A stretch of 64,000 bases of DNA from Crotalaria pallida (GCA_037953625.1 CM075655.1:26492001-26556000), one strand, 5' to 3'; positions 11,172 through 22,656 are shown, counted from the first letter of the stretch. A program made the numbers and translations. Notes: generated by a model from the sequence alone, not told the origin.

Positions 11172-11940
11172 GATTTTGATTTTAAAATTAATTTTATTAT
11201 ATTTTATTTTATTTCTGAAATCTTTTTTTTATTTATTGTTGATTTCAAAACCTTTTATTTATTTGAATTTTCAAAAGTTGAAAAGACTAATCCTAATTTA
11301 TCTTGTCTGATTCAACACACGTTTTTCTTATTCTTCTTCTTCTTCTCCAAGATCAAGCTTTTGATCGTTCATATTTTTCTTGAAGAGAAAAACTCTATAT
11401 TGGCCTACATACTTTTGATCTAACTTCATTGCTATAGAACTATATTGTTGTATCCGTGTTATTCAGAACACAACAAATTGTAATCACTCTCATATTCATC
11501 ATTCTCAATCGTAGTTGTAGAGAGTGGATCAGTGGAACGTGTGACACGTTCATAGGGTGAGGAACCCTTGTGTGATATTTGAGGTCCCTAGCGAACGGAG
11601 GTTCATAGTAGTTTGTGGGGCGCTCTTGGTTGTAGTTGGGTGTGGCTCAATTCAAAGGTTATAAAAAGCTCAAGCGGGTCGCTTGGGGACTGGACGTAGG
11701 TCTTTCGCTGGAAAGTCTGAACCAGTATAAAATTGGTTTGCATGTTCCTCTTCCCTTATCTCTTTCATTTCAACAATATTTTGTTTAAATCGTTTCTGTG
11801 ATACTCTATTTTATTTTTATACCTATCGCTTCGCCTTCACGCTCAAAAGTTTAATCTCTCCATAAAACAATTTTTCTATCATTCGAGTAATTTCCAATAA
11901 AATTAATAAAACTCGTTTAACCTCTCCCCCCCCCCCCCTC
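11172..11940. repeat. Unassigned retroelement-like sequence up to a poly-C run
   Basis: AT-rich sequence is followed (about 11500-11760) by a stretch resembling the 3' end of a Copia-type LTR or leader: GGGGCGCTC, then CGCTTGGGGACTGGACGTAGG, then GAACCAGTATAAA. A run of about 14 C (near 11925-11940) marks the junction to the chromovirus pol fragment. No coding frame is visible. The C run could mark a deletion junction or an assembly weakness. Confidence 0.3.
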
Positions 11941-12225
11941 TCTCGAGGTTTGAGGCCGATTCTAACATATTTTGCTAAAGGACCTGATGGCGTCCTAAGA
12001 TTCAGAGACAAAGAGTGCATTCCATCCAACTTTGAACTGAAGAAGATGATCCTAGATGAAGCTCACAAGAGCAAATTGAGTTTACATCCAGGATCCACAA
12101 AAATAATCAAGATTTAAAAAAACTCTTTTGGTGGCCGAGACTCAAGCATGATGTAGCAGCGTATGTGGCAAAATGCTTAGTTTGCCAAAAAGCTAAAGTT
12201 GAACACAAAAAGCCTGGGGGTGAAC
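11941..12225 (+). pseudogene. Chromovirus B pol fragment: integrase zinc-binding domain
   Basis: The fragment reads GPDGVLRFRDKECIP..., then the H2C2 integrase zinc finger (HKSKLSLHPGSTK and CLVCQKAK), ending at KKPGGEL. The same region of intact element C is closely similar (its residues about 680-760). A base is missing near 12110, which shifts the frame. RT and RNase H that should precede it are absent, so B is truncated on the left at the poly-C junction. The reading resumes after solo LTR A at 15819. Confidence 0.85.
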
Positions 12226-12487
12226 TGTAACACCCCAAAATTTTAATCCCCGATTAATGAAATGTTAATTATAATTTAATTATAATTAATAGTTTCTATA
12301 TTAATCCTTCATTAAAATATGTGTTCATGTGACTAGCTTAGGTGTGGAAATTATTTGGTGAATAATTTAAATGCATAAAATGAGTATTTTGCATATTAGT
12401 CCCTGGGTTGGGACCTAAAAGCAATTATAGGAAAGGTTTTGGAGGGAAAGTAAATAAAATAATTATTTTTCAAAATCTGGGCAAAAT

Positions 12488-12515
12488 ACTCGAGTATTAT
12501 TCAGAATACTCGAGT
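12488..12515. promoter_or_regulatory. Promoter-side ACTCGAGT pair of LTR A
   Basis: Two ACTCGAGT palindromes start at 12488 and 12508 (20 bp apart), each within a longer AATACTCGAGTATT palindrome. A TATA-like CTATTTAAG lies about 130 bp downstream (near 12645). Function is inferred. Confidence 0.6.
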
Positions 12516-13141
12516 ATTCTGGGTCAAACTGCACGAGTTAGTGCGTTCAGTGAGTCATCACCAACGATCTCGTGTTGGTGACACGAAATCGCCACCATTA
12601 CACGTTCATGACCGTCGTGTCAGCTTGCATGAACGTTCCCTTTGTCTATTTAAGCCATTCATCAACAAGATTGAAGACTTTGTTGATGGAATTGTGAAAC
12701 TTGCTCAAGTTAGGGTTCTGAAATTGTATTCTTCGATTCTCCCTCTGTGTTCAGTTTCAAATCACAAATTATACACCAATACAAAGCTCACATCACGAGC
12801 TTTGTATAGACATAAAGATTGTGAGCTGAGAGTGAGTGTGCTGTTAGAATCGAAGTTGGGAAGTGAAGCTGTTTCTGTCAAGTTCTATTCTTGGAGCTTA
12901 CTTGGAGTTTGATTTCTGGTAAGCTCATGAACCCCTGAGTCTCAATTTCGGTTTCCTTAGTTAGATTATGTTGCATAGAGTTTAGAAATCTAATTTTCCC
13001 CAATTTTATTCTCTGTTTCATGTACAAACCAATTCCATTTTGGTATGGTACTCAAAACTACTCTGCATGTGGCATTTGAAGTTGGTCTGAGGATTTTGGA
13101 GCCTTTTTCGTGTCAATCCTTGTTTGGAAAACATCTGAGAG

Positions 13142-14601
13142 GTAAGGGGAAGTAATTATATTCACTAGACAGAGTTTAAATTCCATGAATTGTGTTAGAG
13201 AGCCACCAAGAGGCTCTAAGGGCTTAGATTGAATAGGAACTTTGGTTTGGAGACCAATCCATGCTTTAAAACTGTGTTGAGCAAGTTTTATATCATGCAT
13301 GCAAGCTTAAATGAGCTTTACTTTATGAAAATTGTGCTTAATATTCAATTTGAGGTGTTGAGTTGTTAAAAGTTCCTTTTTATGCATGATTATTGGATTC
13401 TCTGTCAAATCTGTGTTTTGATATGAAATGAATGTTGTAACATGTTCAAATTATGTTGTATGAACTCTGTGGATCCCTGGAATGGACTAGAATTAAGTAG
13501 AAATGAAAATGTTATGTTAAAACCAAGTTTCAGTGTTATCTGCTACGAAACACTCGAGTAAAAGGCAGGGTACTCGAGTAAAATGCTTTCAAAACAATGT
13601 AAAATGAACAAGAACACTCGAGTATTTTGTCTGGTACTCGAGTATCGAACATGACCTGAGGACAAGTTTAGGTCAAACACTCGAGTCATTCAAGGTTACT
13701 CGAGTATTCTGGAAATGTTCAAGAACACTAGAGTGACCCATGAACTACTCGAGTAAATTGTTGAATTGAAAACCCAAATCCTCAGAAAGTCAAGAACACT
13801 CGAGTAGTCTTAAGAACACTCGAGTAATCTGGAAAAGTTGAGGAACACTCGAGTGTCCTGAAGTTTACTCGAGTAAATGGTTCAGAACCTGAAAACACCA
13901 TTTTCAATTCTGACTTAATAAACTAAGGAATTATTAATAATAGTCCAAGGGATCAAGACCTAGAGAAATTGATTAGTACAAATAGATCGTTTGGTGACGG
14001 TCCTTTTTGATAAAGAAAATAAGCCTAGGTGGCCTGTAAAGTATTAATCAACTTCCCTTAAGTCTAAAAGATAAAATGCATTCATTCTGGAGTTTGGATG
14101 GTAGGACGTCTTTCATGTTTGTTAAACATGTGGAGGGCCTCTGGGAGTGCCAATACGCTTGCTTGATGACACGTTGTTGACGTGGTCGGCTTAGTGAATG
14201 CCGATATGGATATATCGTTTGGATGACGATCCGTTTGGATGACGGGATATGCTCGGGTGGCATGGATACCAAGCTTGTCGTGTACATTCTAGGTGAATGT
14301 ACGAATGGTTGTATACCTAGGAATACAACGCACTGTTGAGTGCTGGGTTGTCAGGGATGGACGTTAGAGAGTGACATAGTATTATGATGGAGATAGGCTT
14401 GAGAGCTAAAGTCATGCATCATGCCATTCATTTAATTTAACTGTGATAAATGAACCAAGTGTGAGCATCTTACTTGCATTCAATATCTGCTAAGTGTTAA
14501 ATGTGATTGATATTAATTGATGCATATTTACATGCTTATATTGCATAATTTAATCTTTGTTGATTATGTGTATAGAATTGCTTACCCCTATGCCCTTGTA
14601 G
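13142..14601 (+). other. Predicted intron in LTR A
   Basis: The donor GAG|GTAAGGGG is at 13142. The acceptor CCCTTGTAG ends at 14601, three bases before the ORF start codon. Both sites recur at equivalent places in LTRs C, E and J, with introns of about 1.1-1.5 kb. Conservation of both ends in four diverged LTRs is the support; there are no transcript data. Confidence 0.5.
13552..13874. repeat. Second ACTCGAGT cluster of LTR A (six pairs)
   Basis: Pairs start at 13552/13572, 13616/13636, 13679/13698, 13727/13747, 13798/13818 and 13847/13867. Five are 20 bp apart and one is 19. The spacer sequences differ from pair to pair, so this is not a simple tandem repeat. One unit (13727) has a single change. 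The cluster lies inside the predicted intron. Confidence 0.75.
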
Positions 14602-14604
14602 GTG

Positions 14605-15075
14605 ATGTCTCGCTACATTGCTTGCATCGAGATCCGGCCACTTCCTAGTGGCATATGGATCTATGAGGACCATCGCGCGGTGTTCGAGGAGGAAGTAGAG
14701 ATTACCTTCTACCACCCGAACCCGCTGATACGATTCCGTCCTCGTAGGTTTAGGATTCCCATCATATACACTATGCATGTACTCCCGTTTTACACTTACC
14801 ATGGACCACCTCCCACGCGACCAGCTCGCTCTTACCATAGTTTTCGTTTTCGACCTACCCGCTCTCACCCCTTTACTTCGAGAGTCGTCCACGAGGAGAC
14901 TCCCGTATCTGATCCGAGGAGCCCAGTCAGGGTTTCACCATCACCTGACCCGGTACCCAGTGGTAGGGTACACTCTCCCTCGGATGAGATCGAGGAGGAT
15001 CCGGTGGAGGATGAGAGTGGGGGCGAGCCTGTCGTGCATTCTACTGGGAGTGACTGGAGGGACGATAATCCCTAG
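14605..15075 (+). CDS. LTR-encoded protein of family A/C/E/J, intact copy
   Basis: This 156-residue frame starts at the ATG right after a predicted 3' splice site (MSRYIACIEIRPLPSG). The N-terminal 65 residues are conserved in LTRs C, E and J: C.E.RPL..G.W..EDHR, then V...F.HPNP, a basic RPRR, RIP..Y.MH. A Pro/Ser/Arg-rich middle follows, then an acidic stretch (EIEEDPVEDESG) and the terminal motif STGSDWRDD. I do not recognise a named family. The basic head and acidic tail would suit a nucleic-acid-binding regulator, but that is speculation. Of the copies in the window this is the only one without a stop or frameshift. Confidence 0.6.
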   Translation: MSRYIACIEIRPLPSGIWIYEDHRAVFEEEVEITFYHPNPLIRFRPRRFRIPIIYTMHVLPFYTYHGPPPTRPARSYHSFRFRPTRSHPFTSRVVHEETPVSDPRSPVRVSPSPDPVPSGRVHSPSDEIEEDPVEDESGGEPVVHSTGSDWRDDNP

Positions 15076-15813
15076 GTACATGCATATGGTGTATGATGTG
15101 GGTCGGAGGATCCGATGTGTGGAGGCTGTGGGGGAGATTTGCTGCTGCTGCTGTGATGATGATGTTGCTACTATCTTACTACTACTTTTACTTTTGGGAG
15201 ACTACTGCTGCTACTACTTCATCTGATGCTGCCAGATCTATGTGACTATCCCTAGAGTTATATATTTTGCTATGTATATATATTGTAGATATACTTTTGG
15301 AGCACTCTAGGGTTTGTAGTTACACTGTTATATAGATCTGATGATGGACTTGTATATTTTGAAACTTGGAGACTTTACTTATGGGCTATGTACTTATGAC
15401 TCTCTATATCTATGAAAACCTATGTTTATATTCTATCAGTTGCATAGTCCAGTAATTTCCGCTTACTCTGATTTAATCTATTGAAGAGCTCGGCTAAATA
15501 TATTACTTAATGGTATCAGTTTTATCAAAACGCATGGGTAACCTTAGCTACATGTATGATACATGGATGTTTTCAAAGAACAAACGTTACCCTACTTGTG
15601 AAAGGATTTTAAGAGATCGCCGAACTCGATATAAACATTTTTGTAAAGGTTTAGAACTTATTCTCCAAGAATTTCAAATGACGATTTTGTGCACCCGCTT
15701 TAAAAGAAAATTTTATTTACCTATTTTCTTAATACGCACAAGTCCATATATATTATCCAATATAAAAGCTTAATTATTAGTTTAGATTTGGGTAAATGGA
15801 GAAGGGTGTCACA

Positions 15814-16785
15814 TGAACTGCAACCATTGGAAATCCTAGTTTGGAAGTGGGACAACATAGCCATGGATTTTGTCTCTGGACTGCCAAGGACTACTGCAGG
15901 TCATGAAGCAGTATGGGTAGTAGTGGACAGACTAACTAAGTCTACTCACTTCATCCCCATTAATATGAAGTATCCCACGGAGAAACTAACTCAGTTGTAT
16001 ATTAAGGAAATCGTTCGACTGCATGGAGTTCCTTCTAACATTATCTCAGATCGTGATTCTAGATTTTTATCTAGATTCTAGCAAAGTCTCCAGCAGGCAT
16101 TGGGGACAAGTTTAAAGCTTAGTTCTGCTTACCATCCTCAAACTGATGGCCAAACAGAACGCACCATCCAATTTTTAGAAGATTGGCTGAGGACTTGCAC
16201 CATAGAGCAACAAGGAAGTTGGGACCAACTCTTACCCTTGGTGGAGTTTACCTATAGCAACAGTTATCATGTTAGTATAGGTCTGGCTCCATTCGAGGCC
16301 CTATACGTAAGACGATGCAAAACTCCTCTATGCTGGTTCCAAGTGGGGGAGAGTCAATTAATTGGCCCCGACATCATTCAGGATACAATAGACAAGGTTA
16401 AAATGATCCAGGAGAAAATGAAAGTGGCACAGGATAGACAAAAAAGTTATGCTGACAAGCGTAGACGCCCACTGGAGTTTAAAGAAGGCGAGCATGTGTT
16501 CTTAAAGGTGGTGCCTACTACCGGAATTGGAAGGGTAATGAAACCTAAGAAACTCACTCCAAAGTTTATTGGACCATATCAAATCCTCAAAAGGATTGGG
16601 TCTATTGCTTATAATCACATTGCCTCCTCATCTATCCAACATTCATAATGTGTTTCATGTCTCTCAATTGCGCAAGTATATTCATGATCCTTCTCGCATA
16701 TTATCAACTGATGAAGTGCTACTTTGGGAGAACCTCACAATTGAAGTACAACCTGTTAGAATTGAAGACAGGAGAATCAAGCAAT
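15814..16785 (+). pseudogene. Chromovirus B pol fragment: integrase core and C-terminal part
   Basis: It continues the B integrase after solo LTR A, reading QPLEILVWKWDNIAMDF onward. The catalytic residues are present: Asp in AMDFVSG, Asp in ISDRDSRF and Glu in GQTERTIQ. A TAG (16079-16081) replaces a Trp (SRF-stop-QSL; element C has FWQSL). A frameshift follows near 16610, after which LSNIHNVFHVSQLRKYI continues in the next frame. It is then cut after RRIKQ by insertion G1; the chromodomain resumes at 18075. Confidence 0.88.
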
Positions 16786-18074
16786 GTTGGACTACCGACA
16801 AGTATACCGGGTCACAAGTAATAAAGAGTAAGTATAATTATCGTTCCACAAGGGATTGCAAATTGTTTCTAATTTCTTTCACCTAATTGCGATTACTATG
16901 TATAACTTGTATGGGTTTTGAGTTTGTAAAGAGGAATGTAGAATTAAAGGAATGAAACAATTCAGAAACTAAAAAAAGATTTAGAAGCAAATATGGAAAA
17001 TGTTAGGAACTTGGTTTCATTGTAGGATCAAGTTATTAATTATGAAAATCTGTTTTCCAATAAATCAAAAACTCCAGAAACAATAAAATCTAGATCTCTC
17101 ATGCCTTTTATGTTTCATACCCCTCAATCCCTCAAGTGAGTTCTAGGTTAAAAGAGATATACAATTACCCAAAAGTATTCCTACAAATTGAATAATTATA
17201 TTGTTTGGTTGAAAGGCCTAATCTTAATCCTAATTTTCCAATTAAGGTTCAGATTACCAAAGCAAAACATAAAGTAGCTAATTCTATGAATTGTAATTAA
17301 AACGCAACCAAACAATTGATTTGGAAGGAAAAACATTAATTCATAAATAAATAGCCAAATTAAGATCCATACAAATCCACCCTATTCCTAACAAGAGGTT
17401 CAGTTATACATATTGGAAGAAGAAATACAAGGACGAGAAAAACAAATAATTATAGAAAATAATCAATTTACCCCTAAGAGATCTTCAATCTTCCAATCTC
17501 CAATCCTTGTGCTTTGCCTCCTTGCTCTCAATTGCATAACCAGCCTCTCTTCTCTAATCCTAATTATATTCTAATCTCTTATTTGGCTCTGAAAAGTCTA
17601 CCTAACCTAATGGAAAAACCTATATTTAAAGTCTAAAACTAATCCCAATTGATAGGAAGCAAAACTGATCAGAAATCAGCCCAATTGGGCTTCTGCGACT
17701 CACACGGGCCTGGGCGCCCAGGACCTCACGCCTGGGCGCACCAGGTCTGATGCTAGTTGTTCTCTGGGGGTCGCGCGCTTGGGCGTGGGGATTCCACACC
17801 TGAGCGTGCCTACCCTGCTTCGACTCTGTTTCGCTCCGTTCTTGCGCCATTTTCAAGATCCTTTCATCCTCTTTTCAGCTCCATAACTATTTTCTTCAAT
17901 TAAGCTCCGAAAGTACCTGAAACATACACAAAACTGATCAAAACGTTCAAAGGATTCTAAAGTACCTAACTTCCTAAAAACTATACAAAAAGTCCTAAAT
18001 TTGCAAGAGAAACAAGCCAAATCCATAGTAAAAGGGAGTCTAATTGATGCTCAAAACAATATATATTGGACCCA
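16786..18074 (-). mobile_element. Unclassified insertion G1 with 11-bp target duplication
   Basis: It splits the B chromodomain. The 11 bases AATCAAGCAAT flank it exactly (16775-16785 and 18075-18085). A second, longer copy (G2, 24740-26277) lies in the opposite orientation. It has no coding frame, no clear terminal inverted repeats and no poly(A). In sense (minus) it starts TGGGTCCAATATA and ends AGTCCAAC. Near 17700-17810 it carries GC-rich modules CCTGGGCGC spaced 21-22 bp. The 11-bp duplication rules out a standard 5-bp LTR insertion; a non-TIR Mutator-like element or a retroposon are possible. Confidence 0.7.
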
Positions 18075-18207
18075 AATCAAGCAATTTCGTGGCAAAGAGA
18101 TTCCAGTTGTTAAAGTGATTTCGAACCGGAATAACATAGAAGAAACTACATGGGAGCTAAAGGAAAAGATGAAAGCATCACACCTCCAGCTCTTCGAAGC
18201 GAACTGA
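18075..18207 (+). pseudogene. Chromovirus B chromodomain remnant
   Basis: It resumes as IKQFRGKEIPVVKVI and continues through TTWELKEKMKASHLQLF to a natural stop. This is the plant chromovirus type II chromodomain motif (KEIPxVKV...TWE), which is thought to guide integration to heterochromatin. It is in place at the end of the B integrase and just before the PPT. Confidence 0.8.
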
Positions 18208-18225
18208 ATTTCGGGGACGAAATTC

Positions 18226-18243
18226 AAGTAAGTGAGGGAAAAT
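18226..18243 (+). other. Polypurine tract of element B
   Basis: AAGTAAGTGAGGGAAAAT touches the LTR start TGTAACATCC. It follows the GGACGAAATTCAAGTAAGT context seen in chromoviruses, and the D copy at 43851-43865 matches. Confidence 0.8.
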
Positions 18244-19575
18244 TGTAACATCCTATATTTTATAATTATGTAGAAAGTGTTAGATGTAAGATCCTCAATC
18301 TTTATTAAGTATTTATATTTCTTAAGTAGTAGTAGTAATATATTAGTTATAAGCATTAGGTAGCTAAAGTTATTTTAATAGTTCAAATTAATTAAGTAGT
18401 TAAGAGTTATAATAGTTATATAATCATAAGAAAAAGAAATTTTAATGTTTTAGTATATATTTAATTTTTAGAGAGGTTTTGGAATGGGTTAAATTGTGTT
18501 AAAAAAATAGCACCAGGTCTGAATGGCTCCATCCAAGCGCGCAAGCGCAACACCAGGTTCCAATCCTGGTGCATCAGACCGCACCAGCCAATGCACTAGA
18601 GTCCAGCAACGCGCGCGCCATCTTTTCAGCATCAGACCGCACCAGAGATGCACTTCCCAGCGGGCCACCAGATATAAATCTGGTGCTAGCAGCGATGGGA
18701 CCAAAATCGTGAGTCCCTCCTCTTTCCCTCTCAAGCCCGATTTTCCCTCTCATACACCCTAGGCTCTTCATATCCAAAAATCAACACAAAAGCTCATCAA
18801 ATCACCATCACAAATACATTTGCTACCAAGAATCAAGCACTTTCCCTCACTAAAATCCCCATCTCAATCCCTCTCCTCTCATTCCCATCATCACCCCTAA
18901 ACCCTAAACTACTCAATCAAGAAGATTAAGTCATAAAACCAAGAAAGGAAGTCTAGAAAGTGGTAGAGAACAAAAATCTAGTGGCTAAGGAGCTTAATTT
19001 AAAGCTTGGAATTGGGGTTCCCTCAACCCCCATTCTTTCTCTCTCCTCTTCCAAGAGGTAGGAGGGGGTTATTTGGTTTAGATTAGAGAAAGGATTTAAT
19101 GATAATAATAAGTATATATTAAGTGTATATGAATTGTTTGCTAAGTCTTAGAATAAAAACTTGTATGAATTGTTGAGTCTTACTCTCTTTGATTATGTGA
19201 CTTGTATGAGGCTTATATGAGTCTAAGTATAATTGATATGAATATGTGCTTTTGGTATATGAATGATGCAATTATGTTTTTATTTTATAATGGCTAATTA
19301 TTAAATTGAATAATTGGTAGTATGTATTAATTAGAATATGGAACTTTCTAATTGAGGTTGAACCCAAACCAATGTAATTTTCTAAAGAACACGGGTTCAA
19401 ATTCAATTAGAAAGAATCTAAGAAAATGTAACATGCATGGTGTAAGGTGGACATTAGGGTAGGGGAAAAACATACGTATAACGTGAGGGCAAGAGTAACT
19501 AGGTTGTTTTATTGAAACAACCGCCGATAATTGTTATGAAAAACTTTATTCTTCCAAAGGGCCGGGTTCGCTACC
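18244..19575 (+). repeat. B/D LTR, first copy, left segment
   Basis: It starts TGTAACATCC and is homologous to 43866-44166 plus 55022 onward. A 40-bp stretch near the start (to about 18290) is missing from the other copy and ends in a second LTR-start-like ATGTAAGATCCTCAA. A GC-rich array of CACCAGG/CCTGGTG and AAGCGC units (18520-18680) ends in CCAGATATAAATCTGG, which holds a TATA box. The segment stops at target duplication CTACC, where solo LTR E is inserted. Confidence 0.85.
18670..18690 (+). promoter_or_regulatory. TATA-like box inside an inverted repeat, B/D LTR
   Basis: GATATAAATC is embedded in the inverted repeat CACCAG...CTGGTG. The same element occurs in the other LTR copy near 55130-55147. 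It lies just after the GC-rich repeat array, matching the array-then-TATA order in the other LTR families. Confidence 0.5.
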
Positions 19576-19962
19576 TATGACGACCCAACTTTCTATTCTT
19601 AATAAAAAATTCGTATTCAAAAATACGACCATTTTTTTTATTTTGTTACAAGTTAAGTCATCATCATTATCAATCTTGCGGAAGTAATCGTAGTCAATCA
19701 TAAGAGAGAAACATCATCTTCATATTATAATTTCATAGTCAAAGGGGAACAACTGCCATTACATCAGTTTATATTTTCAGCAACTACAAACCAAACATTA
19801 AAACTTAGTTAGGACTCTAGGTCATTACACTATATTACAATATCTTACAACAAAACGTATAACAACCTAGAGCATATGGTTCACAGCTCCAATATATAAA
19901 ATAGTAAAGGAAAGATAAACCTGATGGGTATAGCATCCACATTTCACTCTCAGGAATTCAAC

Positions 19963-20435
19963 TTAGTCGTCAGTTCCCCACTAACTTCCAGTTGAATTCT
20001 CCATGGGATCGTCATCCGCCACCTGATCAGCATCGTCTACTGGGTCCTCATCTTCAATGGGGTCCTCCTCCTCATGTGCGGGATCAGCTGACACATATAC
20101 CGGAGTCCTAGGTTGGACTCTGGGGGAAGGACTAGGGTGAGTGGGAACTTCAAAAATAACTCTTTCAGTTGAGGGTGATGGACTCAGTGAAAGTGATCGT
20201 CTAGTAAAACGTCGTGGTGGTGGTGGAGGGGTTCCATGGCGAAAGACAAAATTTGGTGGAATGTGCATAATATACACCATTGGGATTCTCGTTCGTCGTG
20301 GACACATTCGGGACCAAGGGTTAGGATGACGGAAAGTGATTTCCATGTCACCCTCGTACGTGGCCCAATGCCCATCGAAGTTCCACTCCCCATTAGGGAG
20401 CGGCCTCATTTCACGCATAGCATATTCCGTGCCAT
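19963..20435 (-). pseudogene. LTR-encoded protein in solo LTR E, frameshifted
   Basis: The ATG equivalent to that of element C is at 20435 (ATGGCACGG). A missing base near 20408 puts the first ten codons out of frame with the rest, which reads MRPLPNGEWNF..., FRHPNPWSR, RIPMVYIMH and a Pro/Arg-rich part. The acidic tail is EEEDPIEDEDPVDDADQVADDD. A TAG at 19981-19983, where Gln is expected, removes the last residues (WGTDD); the frame's original stop is at 19963. Acceptor-like CCCTTGTGTGTAG lies directly upstream. Confidence 0.65.
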
Positions 20436-20438
20436 TTC

Positions 20439-21928
20439 CTACACACAAGGGATTAGGAGTGAGTCATAGCTAAATACAATAACAAATGAGCATAACAGGG
20501 GCTAAAAATAACATTCACATATAACCAAATAGCATAAAGAATGCAAGTACATATGCTCAGACTGTTTTGACTCTTGTTTCGTTTCGTTAGTGATATGATG
20601 TATGCCTACTCCTCATTCATGCTTCTCAGTTCGGCATCCTTTCGGGATATTCATATACCTATATTTTCATCGAACCGAAGCGAATCTATATCAAGTATCG
20701 CGATTGATTGGGAAACTAGTCTTCATAGCATCCTGTGCCATGGATATTCTCAGTCATCATAACATCTTGTGCCATGGATATTCGTCTAACCTAAACTAGT
20801 ATTCCAAATCAAATCGGAGCAACTCCATTCACCATGCATGATAATGCCACATACAAGACTCATTTTTCTCTTTCATTATTCTCATCAGCATTCTCAGCGG
20901 TTCATCGCCGGATATCTTATCATTCCATAATTCCATTTCTTTTAACTTTTCTTTTAGCTGGTGCTGATGCTTTTCAAAAAAGGGTCATCAGCTGCATAGC
21001 CACTTTGTGATGGGTTTGACTAATTCCGTTTAATAATTTCAAGAAAACTCCATCAGCGGCCCAGCCACTTTGTGATGGTTTTAGAAATAGCATATAATTA
21101 ATTATTTATTAATCCATCGGGGCATAGTCTCCTATTGATGGCTATTGCAACGACCCCATTGGGAATCCCATAGGAAAATAACAACCAAGTGAATAAAAAC
21201 TTTCACTGGGACATCTATAGGATAAACATCGACCAAATGGGTGTACGCACTTCTGTTGGGACTCCTATAGGGAAGTTATCAACCATTGAATAAAATTCCA
21301 GTAGGACACCTCCAGGATAGTTATCAACCAAACGGGATTAAGTTATTATAATATTAAACAAGTTAAATTTGGAAGTTTCAAGAAAATAAGAGTCTTTTGA
21401 AGTTTTTCTCAAAATACTCGAGTAGTTCATGAACTACTCCTAGTTCATGCAAAAATACTTGAGTCTTTAAAGAAATACTCGAGTCGTTCTTAACATTCCT
21501 AAATACTCGAGTCTTTTTTCTGCAACAGCACCATTGCATTTTTAGCACCAATTCGAATTTTTCACTTGATTACTCCATTCTGTGCAAAACCTGTGCAAAA
21601 CAGAAACTTAAACACATAAAATAAACATATTGCAATCATTAAACACAACTGAAACAACATAAAACAACATTAAATCACAGATTGCATAAAACTTTAGAAA
21701 ATGTCCATTTCAACATATGAATTTCATTTTTACTTGATTTTAAGTTCGAAACACAATCCAGTGAGCATCATTAGGTCCATTTAAACTTGTTTGAATATTA
21801 ACATCATGGGTTTCTGACCTCCAAGTCAGAATCCCAATTCAAGTTGCATCCCTCTTAGAACCTTTAGTGGTTCCTACATTTCTAGCTTGAAATTACTCAT
21901 TCTAGTATTTAGGTAACTCCTCCCTTAC
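20439..21928 (-). other. Predicted intron in solo LTR E
   Basis: In sense it runs from AAG|GTAAGGGAGG to TGTGTAG, just before the LTR ORF. It is about 1.49 kb, matching the 1.46 kb of A and C. It is supported only by conservation among the LTRs. Confidence 0.45.
21415..21512. repeat. Decayed ACTCGAGT cluster inside solo LTR E
   Basis: Units start at 21415/21435 and 21457/21477 (20 bp apart), plus a single unit at 21505. Two of the five carry changes (ACTCCTAG, ACTTGAGT). The 20-bp spacing holds even where the palindrome has decayed. Confidence 0.65.
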
Positions 21929-22558
21929 CTTAGAGAAGTTAAAAAAAGGATTGATTGAAGAGAAAAGGGGTTGAATCTTTCTGGCCCTTTGCACAAACAG
22001 TTGCACTAGCTGACTTTGGCAATCATTTGCACCATGAACAAGACATGAAAAAGAATGAAATAAGATAGCTTAAGCAACTAGGAAATGCCAACTTTAATCA
22101 GAAACAAATTTGGAATCAAGAGGGTTCTTGGATTTACCAAACCAATTTGAGAAAGAAGGGTGTTTGATGCTGAATTGTGCTCTGTTTTCACAGCTTCAAA
22201 CTCTTAACTTTGAAAGCTTGGAACTCGATCTACAGGAGGTTATTTCGAGCGATTCTTGGTTCTAATTGAAGATTGGAATTAGAACTTCAATTTGTGTTTT
22301 GGTTTCAGAGGGAATGGGTGAGAATTGAAGGAGAACGTAGAGATCAAAGTCAGCACCACAAAATAGAGAAATTAAGATAGAGATTCAAGTTTGGAGCAAA
22401 TTTGATGTGTTTGTGGCTTCCCCAAACATCTATTTAAGGTCTAAGCTTACCCTCCTTCGAAGTAAAGTTCAGCTCTGTGCTTGGAACTAAGGGAATTGCG
22501 TTTTGGTTCGAAGTTTGAATCATAACCGACTTATACACACACAGCCACTACTCGAACT

Positions 22559-22656
22559 ACTCGAGTATTTCATGGAATACTCGAGTATTCTAACCAAAAA
22601 TTCAAATTTTCAAACTGCTAGTTATGATACTCGAGTCCTTCCACAAATACTCGAGT
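22559..22656. promoter_or_regulatory. Promoter-side ACTCGAGT pairs of solo LTR E
   Basis: Pairs start at 22559/22579 and 22629/22649, both 20 bp apart. In sense a TATA-like CTTAAATAG (plus 22428-22437) lies about 120 bp downstream, the same arrangement as in LTRs A and C. Confidence 0.6.

Larger units (their letters stand above)
12226..15813 (+). mobile_element. Solo LTR A (long-LTR Gypsy family with LTR-encoded ORF)
   Basis: It begins TGTAACACCCC and ends GGGTGTCACA. It is bounded by an exact 5-bp target duplication, TGAAC (12221-12225 and 15814-15818), and splits the B integrase between GGEL and QPL. No PBS, PPT or second LTR is present, so it is a solo LTR of 3588 bp. Its layout matches the LTRs of C, E and J: a promoter-side ACTCGAGT pair, a TATA-like site, a GTAAGG donor, a second ACTCGAGT cluster, an acceptor and an ORF. 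Confidence 0.9.

Noticed and set aside
15140..15230. Trinucleotide-rich stretch in LTR A as a coding repeat
   Set aside because: It lies after the stop of the LTR ORF and is not matched in LTRs C, E or J; simple low-complexity sequence.
16786..18074. G1 as a solo LTR
   Set aside because: Its ends can be read as TG...CA, but the flanking duplication is 10-11 bp, too long for LTR integration.
16786..18074. G1 as a TIR transposon
   Set aside because: The first and last 25 bases are not inverted repeats of each other beyond chance.
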